Source: Rikenellaceae bacterium (GTDB taxonomy: Bacteria; Bacteroidota; Bacteroidia; Bacteroidales; Rikenellaceae). From it: 64,000 bases of DNA. This document shows, piece after piece, positions 51,402 to 60,332 of the stretch. The DNA is taken from NCBI GenBank assembly GCA_017463585.1, contig JAFTOX010000004.1, forward strand, positions 1 to 64,000, given 5' to 3'. Both the position numbers and the translations under genes were made by a program. How positions within the stretch are numbered: the first letter of the stretch is position 1; each line of letters starts with the position of its first letter. The notes beneath the pieces are model-generated. The model made no database searches, was not told where the DNA came from, and saw only the letters and a program-made list of their open reading frames with translations.

Positions 51402-51825
51402 TTTTTGATGTCAGAATATAATTATCCAATAAACATACAAATATAGGCATTTTAATTCACAATTCACAATTCACGATTCACAATTCACAATTAAATGGCA
51501 AAATCGATTTTGCCACACACTCTGCGGCTCGCGCGAACGTAGTCGCGCGCCCCCCCAGCCGCAGAGTGTGCGTGTCGCCCTCAAACTCAATCTTGATTTA
51601 TTTCTTCTTATTTTAATTAAAACAAAGGAAAAAATTTTGAATCTTGAATCTTGCATTTTGAATTTGTACGCGTCACACGCCGCAGGTCAAAACGTCTACA
51701 CTTTTTCAAATTTTGGGAGTAGAAAGACCTATTTTTAGAAAATTTGTGTATTTAATGCGGATTTATTAGGATTTGTTTCAAAAAATTTATATTTTTGCGT
51801 CAATTGGAAAAGTAATAAATTTATA
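51402..51825. other. divergent intergenic region metG/lipA
   Basis: Contains an AT-rich 8-bp array (51450-51494), palindromic element copy 17, another array (51635-51662) and the lipA promoter region, with TATTTTTG at 51790-51797. Confidence 0.75.
51497..51570 (+). repeat. palindromic intergenic element, copy 17
   Basis: Short lead hairpin GGCAAAATCGATTTTGCC, outer stem ACACTCTGCGGCT/AGCCGCAGAGTGT, inner hairpin GCGCGAACGTAGTCGCGC, bulge of seven C. The inner stem has a compensated change against copy 11 (A-T to G-C). Confidence 0.9.
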
Positions 51826-52704
51826 ATGCCGAAAGTCTTTGACAAGGCAAATGCGAGGTCTAAACCCGATTGGCTGAAGATCAGACTAAAAGGAAACGAA
51901 GAGTATGCAGATGTAGCACGTATCGTCAGGGAACACCACCTACACACGATTTGTAGCAGTGGTATGTGCCCTAATAAAGCCGAGTGTTGGAGCCGCCGTA
52001 CAGCGACTTTTATGATCTTGGGCGACGTATGTACCAGAGCGTGTCGTTTCTGTGCCACAAAATCGGGGCGAGCTTTGCCTCCCGACCCTGAGGAACCCGA
52101 AAGAGTTGCTCAATCTGTCGCACTGATGGGGCTGCGTTATGCAGTCATCACATCGGTTACGCGCGACGATCTGCCCGACGGCGGTGCCGAACATTGGGCT
52201 GAGACCGTGCGCGCTATCAAACGGCGTAATCCAAACACTGCAGTTGAACTTTTGATCCCCGATTTCGACGGCCGTAAAGAGCTGATCGATATCGTGTTGG
52301 CAGCCGGTGCCGACGTCGTTGGTCACAATGTCGAGACCACACGTCGTCTGACTCCGCTTGTACGTGCGCGTGCGAAGTACGACACTTCGCTCTCGACGTT
52401 GCGTCATATTGCCGAGTCGGGGGTGAAAGCCAAGAGTGGTATTATGGTTGGATTGGGCGAAACGGACGACGAGATTGTACAAACTTTGGCGGATTTACGC
52501 CAGGTCGGCTGTCGAATTGTTACGTTGGGTCAATATCTTCAACCCACCGAGCAGCACTATCCGGTTGCTGAATTTATTACACCTGAAAAATTTGAATACT
52601 ACAAAGCCCAAGCCGAGCGTTTAGGTTTTGACTACGTAGCCAGCGCACCGCTGGTACGTTCGTCATATATGGCCGAACGCGCGCTGGACAAATGCGGAGA
52701 TTAG
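51826..52704 (+). CDS. lipA: lipoyl synthase
   Basis: 292 aa, radical-SAM enzyme that inserts two sulfurs into octanoyl groups on the lipoyl domains of dehydrogenases and the glycine cleavage system. Both cluster motifs are present: CSSGMCPNKAEC for the auxiliary [4Fe-4S] and CTRACRFC for the radical-SAM cluster. The C-terminal RSSYMAE serine motif is kept. lipB starts 4 bp after the stop codon, giving a two-gene lipoate operon. Confidence 0.96.
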   Translation: MPKVFDKANARSKPDWLKIRLKGNEEYADVARIVREHHLHTICSSGMCPNKAECWSRRTATFMILGDVCTRACRFCATKSGRALPPDPEEPERVAQSVALMGLRYAVITSVTRDDLPDGGAEHWAETVRAIKRRNPNTAVELLIPDFDGRKELIDIVLAAGADVVGHNVETTRRLTPLVRARAKYDTSLSTLRHIAESGVKAKSGIMVGLGETDDEIVQTLADLRQVGCRIVTLGQYLQPTEQHYPVAEFITPEKFEYYKAQAERLGFDYVASAPLVRSSYMAERALDKCGD

Positions 52705-52708
52705 AGCA

Positions 52709-53446
52709 ATGAAAACTTCACGCGCCGAGTACCGAGATTTGGGACTCATCGACTACGAACAGGCTTGGGAGCTGCAACGCTCACTGTTCGAGGGTCTGCT
52801 GGCGCGCAAGGCTCAGCCGAACGCAAAGGGCAACGTAGTGAATGAAGCGACGACCGCCGAGGCGCTGTCGTCCGACGAGGCTGGCTACGTACTGTTGTGC
52901 GAGCATAAGCCCGTCTATACGCTTGGAAAGAGCGGTCACAAGGAGAATCTGCTCTTTACCGAGGCGCTGCTCCGACAGATCGGGGCTACGTTCTATCACA
53001 TAGATCGCGGTGGCGATGTGACGTTCCACGGACCCGGGCAGATTGTGGGCTATCCGATCATCGACTTGGAGAAGTTGGGTATCGGACTGAGGGACTATAT
53101 TTCGGCGTTGGAGCAGTCGGTGATCGATTGCGTGGCGGAGTATGGCATTCAGGCGGGTCGTATGGAGGGCGCGGCAGGCGTCTGGATCGTCGAGGAGGGT
53201 CGTGCACCGCGCAAGATTTGCGCAATCGGGGTGCGTTCGTCGAGGTTTGTGACGATGCACGGATTTGCGCTCAATGTCGCAACGGATTTGCGTTACTTCA
53301 CCTACATCAATCCGTGCGGTTTTGCCGATCGTGGGGTCTGCTCGATCGAGAGCGAGGTGGGCCACAAGGTCAGCATCGAAGAGGTGAAGGAGAAGATTAT
53401 TAACTGTTTAGAGAAAAATTTGAATGTTAAAATATATAAAAATTAA
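52709..53446 (+). CDS. lipB: octanoyltransferase LipB
   Basis: 245 aa, slightly long for the family because of an extra loop (LARKAQPNAKGNVVNEATTAEALSSDEAG). Transfers octanoyl from acyl carrier protein to apo-lipoyl domains. Motifs: YTLGKSGHKENLL, HIDRGGDVTFHGPGQIVGYPI and KICAIGVRSSRFVTMHGFALNV, with the catalytic Lys in KICAIG and Cys in INPCG. Co-transcribed with lipA and probably recJ, whose start lies 5 bp downstream. Confidence 0.94.
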   Translation: MKTSRAEYRDLGLIDYEQAWELQRSLFEGLLARKAQPNAKGNVVNEATTAEALSSDEAGYVLLCEHKPVYTLGKSGHKENLLFTEALLRQIGATFYHIDRGGDVTFHGPGQIVGYPIIDLEKLGIGLRDYISALEQSVIDCVAEYGIQAGRMEGAAGVWIVEEGRAPRKICAIGVRSSRFVTMHGFALNVATDLRYFTYINPCGFADRGVCSIESEVGHKVSIEEVKEKIINCLEKNLNVKIYKN

Positions 53447-53451
53447 ACGTT

Positions 53452-55224
53452 ATGCCATTAGAGAAGAGATGGTCAGTCAAATCTCGGGGCGAGGCGCAGG
53501 CAGTGGCTGAATTGGCTGCGAGCCAGAAGATCTCCCCGGTGTTGGCTAACCTGCTTGTACAGAGGGGCATAGACACAAATGAAAAGGCATCGCGATTCTT
53601 CAATCCGCGACTCGAAGAGTTACACGATCCGTTCCTGATGAAGGATATGGCTCGCGCGGTAGATCGAATCGAACAGGCCGTCAAAAACCGTGAGAAGATT
53701 ATGGTTTATGGCGACTACGATGTGGACGGAACGACGGCGGTTGCGTTGGTCTACACCTTCCTCAGAAGGCTGGGACACGACAACCTGAGGTTCTATATTC
53801 CCGACCGCTATAACGAGGGTTACGGCGTGTCGATCAAGAGTATAGACTACGCCGCAAGCAAGGGTGTGAGCCTTGTGATCACGCTCGATTGCGGTATCAA
53901 AGCGTCCGAAAAGGTGGCCTATGCCAAGCAAAAGGGTATCGACTACATCATTTGCGACCACCACCTGCCCGCAGATCATCTGCCCGAGGCGGTCGCCGTG
54001 CTCGATCCCAAACGCCACGATTGCGAGTATCCGTTCAAGGAGCTGTCGGGTTGTGGTGTAGGTTTCAAATTGGTGCAGGCCTATGCCCTGCGCAACAACA
54101 TTCCGTTCTCGGAGGTCGAGCGACTGCTCGATTTGGTCGTTGTGAGTATCGCCTCGGACATCGTCCCGCTGACGGGCGAGAACCGCATTTTGGCGCACTA
54201 CGGCCTCAAACGCCTCAACGAGACACCCAGCAAGGGACTGTTGTCGATCATCAAGATCTGCAAGCTCGAAAAGCACACGATCACAATCGACGATATTGTC
54301 TTTAAGATCGGTCCCCGAATCAACGCCGCAGGACGTATGCGTGTCGATGAGGAGGACGAGAATGCAGCTCCCTCGGGCGGTCACGCAGCGGTCAATCTGC
54401 TGATCGAGCGCAACGAGAAGGCGGCCGAGAACTTTGGCTCGATGATCGATACCTTCAATCAGGATCGCAAGAGTATCGACCGCTCGGTGACCATCGAGGC
54501 GCACGAGTTGATCGAGTCGAATCCCGAGTTGAAGAACCGCAAGAGTACGGTCATCTACAACCCCAAGTGGATGAAGGGTATCGTCGGTATCGTGGCGTCG
54601 CGTCTGATCGAGACCTACTATCGTCCGACGGTTGTGATGACGATGAGCAACGGCTTTGCGACGGGTTCGGCACGTAGTGTTCCGGGCTTCGACCTGTATC
54701 AGGCTGTGGAGTCGTGTGCCGATCTGTTGGAGAACTTCGGCGGACATATGTACGCTGCGGGATTGACGATGAAACCCGAGAATGTCGAGGAGTTTACACG
54801 TCGATTCAACGCCTACGTCGAGGAGCATATCAAACCCGAAATGCTTGAACCGCAAGTAGATATCGACGCAGAGCTGAGCCTGAGCGACATCACGCCAGCG
54901 TTCCGTCGTGACTTGAACCGCTTCCAGCCCTTCGGTCCGGGCAACACTGCGCCCGTGTTCGTTACGCACAACATCAGCGGCAGCAACACCAGCTTGGTGG
55001 GTGCCGAGTGCGAGCACCTGCGAATGGAGCTGATGCAGCACAACAAGCACAGCAATCGTGTCGATTCGTTGCAGGCGATAGCGTTCCAGCAGCCGACCCA
55101 CTTCGAGTGGATCCGCAGCGGTCGTCCGATTGATGTCTGCTATACGATCGTTGAGAATCACTACCGTGGCACGGTTTCGACCCAGCTCCGCGTGAAGGAT
55201 ATCAAACGACGCACGAGCAAGTAG
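53452..55224 (+). CDS. recJ: single-stranded-DNA-specific exonuclease RecJ
   Basis: 590 aa. The DHH and DHHA1 domains carry VYGDYDVDGTTAVAL, LDCGIKASE, CDHHLP and the SGCGVGFKLVQAY motif; the DHHA1 part includes GGHMYAAGLT, and an OB-fold follows. 5'-3' exonuclease on single-stranded DNA in recombination and mismatch repair. Begins 5 bp after lipB. Confidence 0.94.
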   Translation: MPLEKRWSVKSRGEAQAVAELAASQKISPVLANLLVQRGIDTNEKASRFFNPRLEELHDPFLMKDMARAVDRIEQAVKNREKIMVYGDYDVDGTTAVALVYTFLRRLGHDNLRFYIPDRYNEGYGVSIKSIDYAASKGVSLVITLDCGIKASEKVAYAKQKGIDYIICDHHLPADHLPEAVAVLDPKRHDCEYPFKELSGCGVGFKLVQAYALRNNIPFSEVERLLDLVVVSIASDIVPLTGENRILAHYGLKRLNETPSKGLLSIIKICKLEKHTITIDDIVFKIGPRINAAGRMRVDEEDENAAPSGGHAAVNLLIERNEKAAENFGSMIDTFNQDRKSIDRSVTIEAHELIESNPELKNRKSTVIYNPKWMKGIVGIVASRLIETYYRPTVVMTMSNGFATGSARSVPGFDLYQAVESCADLLENFGGHMYAAGLTMKPENVEEFTRRFNAYVEEHIKPEMLEPQVDIDAELSLSDITPAFRRDLNRFQPFGPGNTAPVFVTHNISGSNTSLVGAECEHLRMELMQHNKHSNRVDSLQAIAFQQPTHFEWIRSGRPIDVCYTIVENHYRGTVSTQLRVKDIKRRTSK

Positions 55225-55263
55225 CGTTATTCAAAATTCAAGATTTATCTTGATACCAAAATT

Positions 55264-55294
55264 AGGTCGCTCCTTTGTGGGCGACCTTTTTTTA
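55264..55294 (+). terminator. terminator of recJ
   Basis: AGGTCGC/GCGACCT stem with 10-nt loop followed by T7. Confidence 0.85.
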
Positions 55295-55366
55295 TACTTA
55301 TTAATAAACCATCGGATTTTGTCTTATTTTATTCTTATTATAATTTATTGATTAATATTTAATTAA

Positions 55367-55397
55367 GTAAAAAAAGCCTCGCTCAAAAAGCGAGGCC
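55367..55397 (-). terminator. terminator of DPP7 gene
   Basis: Minus-strand GCCTCGCT...AGCGAGGC stem and T7; the stem matches the rlmD terminator at 25662 almost exactly. Confidence 0.85.
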
Positions 55398-55426
55398 TAA
55401 TTTTGAATCTTGAATCTTGAATTAGC

Positions 55427-57556
55427 CTACTTGGTCGTCAATGTCATCTCGTCAACCAGATGACCTGCGCCGGCAAACTTGTCGATCACGAACAGAACGT
55501 AGCGGATATCGACCGAAATGGTGCGCTGCAACTCGGGCTCGAAGGCGATGTCGCCACTCATAGCCTCCCAGTTGCCGTCGAACGCCAAACCGATAAGCTC
55601 GCCACGTGCATTCATCACAGGCGAACCTGAGTTTCCACCCGTAATGTCGTTGTTCGAGATGAAACCAACGCGCAGCTCGCCATTCTTGTCGGCATAGCGA
55701 CCGAAGTCCTTAGCCTCGTAGAGCTCCTTCAAGCGTGCGGGCACGGTGAACTCCATCGGATTCGAGGGATCCTCCTTCTCCATCACACCGCGCAAAGTGG
55801 TGTAATACTTATACATAACGCCGTCCTTCGGGTCGTATGCGCCCACGTTACCGTAGGTCAGACGGATCGTGAAGTTAGCGTCCGAGTACCACATCTTGTC
55901 GGGCTGCTGCTGCATCAGACCAGCGATATATTTGCGGTGTCCCTCGGCATACTTTGCGCCCGACTCGCGGGTGCTCATTGCAGCCTTGTAGTACATCTCA
56001 TAGACCGATTTAACCATCGGAATTGCGGGGTCGGCAGCCACCTTCTCAGCGTCGAAATTCTCGACGAGAGCCATCGTCTTGGCCTCATCGACGAAGATCG
56101 AGTTGTCGAACAGATAATCAACATAGGCATTCACGTCGCCACCAAACTTGGCATCGACCTCCTCGGCATAGAACGAGGGCAGCGTCTTCATATTCTCGCG
56201 CACGATCGTAAGCATACGCTTGGTTACCTTGCGGTCGGTCGAGGGGCTGTAATCCTTGAAGAATGCCTCAGCCTGCTTGCGAGCCACATCGACATTGGCA
56301 ATCTGCTTCATATTGCTATAACGCAGCGCGGGCATCATAAACTCAACGGCACGCAGGAACGCCTCCGAGAGATACTGCGACGTAGCGGTTGCCTCCTCAC
56401 GCTCGGCTACCGCCTCGCGGATCTTCGACAGAGCGTCGATGTAACCCTCTTCGGGCAGCGTATTGGCATTCGCCCAGCTCTGGAACGACTGCTCCTGAGC
56501 CTCTTTTTTAGCCTTCACGTTGAGTTTCTCGACACCGCGCGACATACCGATCGAATTTTTCCAATAGTTCGACGACGAAGCATATTTCGAGGCGTACTGA
56601 ATGCGGATCTTGTCGCTTGCCTGCATATCCTCTTTGAGGATCGCCTGACGCTCGCCACGGATATAGATACGCTGCGGGTTGGTAACCTTCAACATCTCGT
56701 CGATCTCGTACGAGGTCATATAGCGCTGGGTCGAGCCAGGGAAGCCCATAATCATCGTGTAGTCGCCCTCCTCGACACCCGCCAACGACACTTTCAGGTG
56801 CTTTGCGGGCTTGTAGGGCACGTTGTCGGGCGAGTAAGCCGCGGGCTTGTTGTTCTTGTCGGCATAGATACGGAACATCGAGAAGTCGCCCGTATGGCGG
56901 GGCCACATCCAGTTGTCGGTATCGCCACCGAACTTACCGATCGAGGTGGGAGGCGTACCTACAAGACGCACGTCCGAGAAGACCTCAATCACAAATGCAA
57001 AGTACTGATTACCACCGAAGAACGACTTAACCGACAGCTCCATATCGGGATACTTCTTTTCGAGCTCCTTCATCAACTTTGTACGGTTCTCGTTGGTGAT
57101 CTTCTCATACTCAGCCTGACCTGCGGTCGAGGGCACGTTGCCGACCATCTCGGCCGTAACGTCGATAATGTGGCGCACGAAACGCACCTGCAAACCGGGT
57201 GCGGGCAGCTCCTGCTCGCGCGACATTGCCCAGAAACCATTTTTGAGGTAGTCGTGCTCGACGCTACTCAATGCTTGGATCGAACCGTAGCCGCAGTGGT
57301 GGTTGGTGAGCAGCAGACCCTCGCTCGACACCACTTCGCCCGTGCAACCGCCACCGAAGATCACGATTGCATCTTTCAGCGCGCTGTTATTGACCGAGTA
57401 GATATCTTCGGCCGAGAGTTTGAGACCCTTAGCCTTCATATCCTTGATGTTCATCTTTTGGAGGTAGGGCAGCAGCCACATACCCTCGTCAGCGTGTGCG
57501 GGCACAGCAATAGCCGCCGCCACGATCAACGAAACGATTAAATGTTTGAGTTTCAT
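55427..57556 (-). CDS. dpp7: S46 dipeptidyl-peptidase, DPP7 type (hydrophobic P1)
   Basis: 709 aa. Signal peptide (about 1-22, ending PAHA), then the S46 protease with LTNHHCGYG, DTDNWMWPRHTGDF and GNSGSP (nucleophile S643). G661, 18 residues after the serine, is the glycine found in DPP7 enzymes, which cut after hydrophobic or bulky P1 residues; the DPP11 paralogue at 33.7 kb has Arg there. Both keep a long helical cap domain. A periplasmic enzyme releasing dipeptides for nutrition. A TATCTTTG -7-like box lies upstream at 57604-57611. Confidence 0.92.
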   Translation of the reverse strand: MKLKHLIVSLIVAAAIAVPAHADEGMWLLPYLQKMNIKDMKAKGLKLSAEDIYSVNNSALKDAIVIFGGGCTGEVVSSEGLLLTNHHCGYGSIQALSSVEHDYLKNGFWAMSREQELPAPGLQVRFVRHIIDVTAEMVGNVPSTAGQAEYEKITNENRTKLMKELEKKYPDMELSVKSFFGGNQYFAFVIEVFSDVRLVGTPPTSIGKFGGDTDNWMWPRHTGDFSMFRIYADKNNKPAAYSPDNVPYKPAKHLKVSLAGVEEGDYTMIMGFPGSTQRYMTSYEIDEMLKVTNPQRIYIRGERQAILKEDMQASDKIRIQYASKYASSSNYWKNSIGMSRGVEKLNVKAKKEAQEQSFQSWANANTLPEEGYIDALSKIREAVAEREEATATSQYLSEAFLRAVEFMMPALRYSNMKQIANVDVARKQAEAFFKDYSPSTDRKVTKRMLTIVRENMKTLPSFYAEEVDAKFGGDVNAYVDYLFDNSIFVDEAKTMALVENFDAEKVAADPAIPMVKSVYEMYYKAAMSTRESGAKYAEGHRKYIAGLMQQQPDKMWYSDANFTIRLTYGNVGAYDPKDGVMYKYYTTLRGVMEKEDPSNPMEFTVPARLKELYEAKDFGRYADKNGELRVGFISNNDITGGNSGSPVMNARGELIGLAFDGNWEAMSGDIAFEPELQRTISVDIRYVLFVIDKFAGAGHLVDEMTLTTK

Positions 57557-57916
57557 AGTTTTCTATTGTTTTTGTTTGTTGTTTTGCGCTATAAGTTTAG
57601 TTGCAAAGATAATACTTCGCCACCGAAATTGTTACTCTTTTCGAGAGTAATCTGCTTTTTCTTCTATTTCTATTTATATTATTAAATTAAAAATAATAAG
57701 AATATGTAAAAGAAGAACTAACTAATCCACGACTTTCGTAAAAGTCGTGTTATCATCAGGGGTCGCTCTTTGGGCGAGCCCCCCACCCTCCGATGAAAAG
57801 ATTATCAATCGCGCCGCCCCACGCCACAGAGTGCGCATTTTGAGAGTCTATATTTTTTCTTCTTTTTATTTTTTAATTTAATAATAATAAAAGAAAATAA
57901 TTTTGAATCTTGAATC
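57557..57916. other. intergenic region DPP7/nadA
   Basis: Holds the DPP7 -7-like box (57604-57611), a weakly preserved palindromic element (57729-57797) and the right half of another (57808-57842, GCGCCGCCCCACGCCAC). Confidence 0.7.
57729..57797 (+). repeat. palindromic intergenic element, copy 18 (decayed)
   Basis: Lead hairpin ACGACTTTCGTAAAAGTCGT is intact; the outer stem CATCAGGGGT/ACCCTCCGATG has mismatches; inner hairpin CGCTCTTTGGGCG; bulge of six C. Confidence 0.75.
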
Positions 57917-58858
57917 CTATTTAATCGCAATCATATTTCGGATCGAGCGCTCGGCCGCCTTGCGCACCTCTTCGTCGAGGACGATCTCGGGCTGCTCGTT
58001 CTCCAACGCCGACACGATCTTCTCCAAGGTTACCATCTTCATATAGGCGCACTCGTTGCAACCACAACCCACAGCGGGCGAAGCAGGAGGCGCGGGAATA
58101 AACCTCTTCTCGGGACAACGACGCTGCAACTCGAACAGAATACCTGCCTCGGTTACAACGATAAATGTCTGTGCATCACTCTTTTGGCAATATTCCAAAA
58201 TACCTGCTGTCGAACCCGTATAGTCCGCCACCGCGACAATCGCCGCCTTGCACTCGGGGTGCACAACAACCTTCGCCTCGGGGTTCTCCGCCTTCAAGCG
58301 CACGATAGCCTCCAACGAAAACTCCTCGTGGACGTGGCAGGCACCATTCCACAGCACCATATTCGAGCGACCTGTGAGCTTCTGGATATAGGAGCCGAGG
58401 TTGCGGTCGGGACCAAAGACGATCGGTTGCTCGGCGGGGATCGACTGCACCACCTTCAATGCGTTCGACGAGGTGCAGCAGACATCGGTGAGCGCCTTGA
58501 CACCGACGGTTGTATTGACATACGACACCACCTTATGGTCGGGGTAGTCGCGCAGGAACTCGGCCAGATCCTCGGCACGGCACGAGTCGGCGAGCGAGCA
58601 ACCAGCCTCAGGGTCGGGGATCAACACCTTGCGATCGGGGCAGAGCACCTTTGCGGTCTCGGCCATAAAGTGAACACCGGCAAAGAGTATCACACGGGCG
58701 TCGGTCTTTGCCGCCTCGATAGCCAGCGCAAGCGAGTCGCCCACAAAGTCGGCCACCTGTTGCACCTCGGGTGCGGTGTAGTAGTGAGCGAGGATCACAG
58801 CTTGCTTCTCGGCTTTGAGTGCTGCGATCTTTTGAGCGAGGAGTGAGTTGTCAGCCAT
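57917..58858 (-). CDS. nadA: quinolinate synthase
   Basis: 313 aa. Condenses iminoaspartate with dihydroxyacetone phosphate to quinolinate for NAD synthesis. [4Fe-4S] ligands are visible in the CCTSSN, NGACHVHEEF and GCGCNECAYMK segments; typical AHYYTAPEVQQVADFVGDSLAL and VHPECKAAI. nadB and nadC are not adjacent. Single gene on the minus strand. Confidence 0.95.
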   Translation of the reverse strand: MADNSLLAQKIAALKAEKQAVILAHYYTAPEVQQVADFVGDSLALAIEAAKTDARVILFAGVHFMAETAKVLCPDRKVLIPDPEAGCSLADSCRAEDLAEFLRDYPDHKVVSYVNTTVGVKALTDVCCTSSNALKVVQSIPAEQPIVFGPDRNLGSYIQKLTGRSNMVLWNGACHVHEEFSLEAIVRLKAENPEAKVVVHPECKAAIVAVADYTGSTAGILEYCQKSDAQTFIVVTEAGILFELQRRCPEKRFIPAPPASPAVGCGCNECAYMKMVTLEKIVSALENEQPEIVLDEEVRKAAERSIRNMIAIK

Positions 58859-59282
58859 AGCTTTTTATTGTTTTTAATTTTTATACATTATAAAATAATA
58901 AATAAAAAAAGAATAAGAATAAAGCCTGTTGAAAGTGTCGATAACTCGGTGTCGATTGCCGACCGTTGTGGTTTATCAACTTTCGATAAACAGTCAATTT
59001 CTTCTTTAATTTCTTTATTTTTAATTATTTAAATATCATTATCAACAGTTGTTATTATCATTTATTGACAAGTGAACAGAGCTGTTGTTTCAACATTTTG
59101 TTCCGTTTTTGCGTGTGAGTCGTTGTCAATCCTTTTTGAAGAATTTGATTTGGAAAATCCGACTGCTCCACTATACAAGTGTCGGGCGTAAAGTTCCAAA
59201 TTTTCGAGGGCTGATTTTGTGAAAAGTTTTCGACCACTTATTTCACAACTTTCAACACCACTTTTGAACATTATCAACAACT
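58859..59282. other. AT-rich intergenic region with DnaA-box-like motifs
   Basis: No credible gene. Two stretches of almost pure A/T (58861-58920 and 58990-59040) flank TTATCnAC-type motifs: TGTCGATAA at 58936-58944, TTATCAACT at about 58973, TTATCAACA at 59039-59047 and 59270-59278. No palindromic element is present, unlike most other gaps. Confidence 0.6.
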
Positions 59283-60332
59283 CTAACCGACCTTTTCGAC
59301 AAGGCGCGTGGCGATCTCACGGTAATACTTCTCGGTATCGACATCGAACGACGAGGCGGGACGACCACAATCAGCTCCCTCCATAACCGATTGAATAATA
59401 GGAACTTCACCCAAGAAATCGACACCCTCCTTCTCGGCCAGTGCGCGACCGCCACCGCGACCGAAGATGTAGTAACGGTTGTCGGGCAGCTCGCGCGGAG
59501 TGAACCACGCCATATTCTCGATCAGACCCGCTACGGGAATGTTGATCTTCTCGGCCTTGAACATACGTATTCCGCGCAGCACGTCCGCCAGAGCCACCTG
59601 CTGGGGCGTGGTAACAATCACCGCTGAGTCGATCGTGAGCTCCGACATCACGCTGAGGTGGATATCGCCCGTGCCCGGGGGCAAGTCGATCAGCAGATAA
59701 TCCAACGCACCCCACTCGGTCTGGTGGATCATCTGACGCAGGGCGTTGTTGGACATCGGACCGCGCCACACGAGCGCATCGTCAGCCGCAATGAAGAATC
59801 CGATCGACATAATCTTGATGCTCATCACCTCGGCTGCCACCATATATTCCGCACCGTCGCGCTCGACCATCTCGGGGATATACTCCTCAACTCCAAACAT
59901 TTTGGGTTGCGACGGTCCATAGACATCGGCGTCTAAGATACCCACTTTGTAGCCCGCATTGCGCAGTGCCACAGCCAAGTTTGCCGTCACGGTCGATTTA
60001 CCGACACCGCCCTTACCCGACGCCACAGCAACCACCTTGCGGATCTGTTCGGCTGCCGAGCGAGGTTGCGGTTTGGGTTGCTTGGGAGCCTGCTCGCGCA
60101 CGATGACGGTGAGCAGTTCGGCCTCCGCACCGAGCACCTCGGCTGCCATCTCCTCGATACGGTTTTTGATCTTCACAGCAAACGGATCGCGCGGCTTAGC
60201 CATCATCAGGTTGAGCACGACCTTACCGCCATCGAGCTCAGCCATCGACACCAAGTCGCTCTCAACGAGGTTTTTACCCGTTTCGGGGTGAACGATCGAC
60301 GAGAGAATGTTTATTAACTGTTCTTTGTTCAT
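59283..60332 (-). CDS. mrp: Mrp/ApbC-family iron-sulfur cluster carrier ATPase
   Basis: 349 aa. N-terminal MIP18-like (DUF59) domain (about 1-80), then a MinD/Mrp P-loop ATPase: VASGKGGVGKSTVTANL (deviant Walker A), DADVYGPSQPKMFG and DYLLIDLPPGTGDIHLSV. It should carry and hand over [4Fe-4S] clusters. The CxxC usually found near ENMSYFVCPHC is absent: the text reads ENMAWFTPRELPDNRYYIFG, so cluster binding must differ. The region upstream is rich in repeats. Confidence 0.92.
   Translation of the reverse strand: MNKEQLINILSSIVHPETGKNLVESDLVSMAELDGGKVVLNLMMAKPRDPFAVKIKNRIEEMAAEVLGAEAELLTVIVREQAPKQPKPQPRSAAEQIRKVVAVASGKGGVGKSTVTANLAVALRNAGYKVGILDADVYGPSQPKMFGVEEYIPEMVERDGAEYMVAAEVMSIKIMSIGFFIAADDALVWRGPMSNNALRQMIHQTEWGALDYLLIDLPPGTGDIHLSVMSELTIDSAVIVTTPQQVALADVLRGIRMFKAEKINIPVAGLIENMAWFTPRELPDNRYYIFGRGGGRALAEKEGVDFLGEVPIIQSVMEGADCGRPASSFDVDTEKYYREIATRLVEKVG

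Noticed and set aside
59062..59280. 72-aa minus-strand ORF next to mrp
   Set aside because: Very AT-rich, no start-site signals, no family resemblance, and it overlaps the DnaA-box-like motifs.
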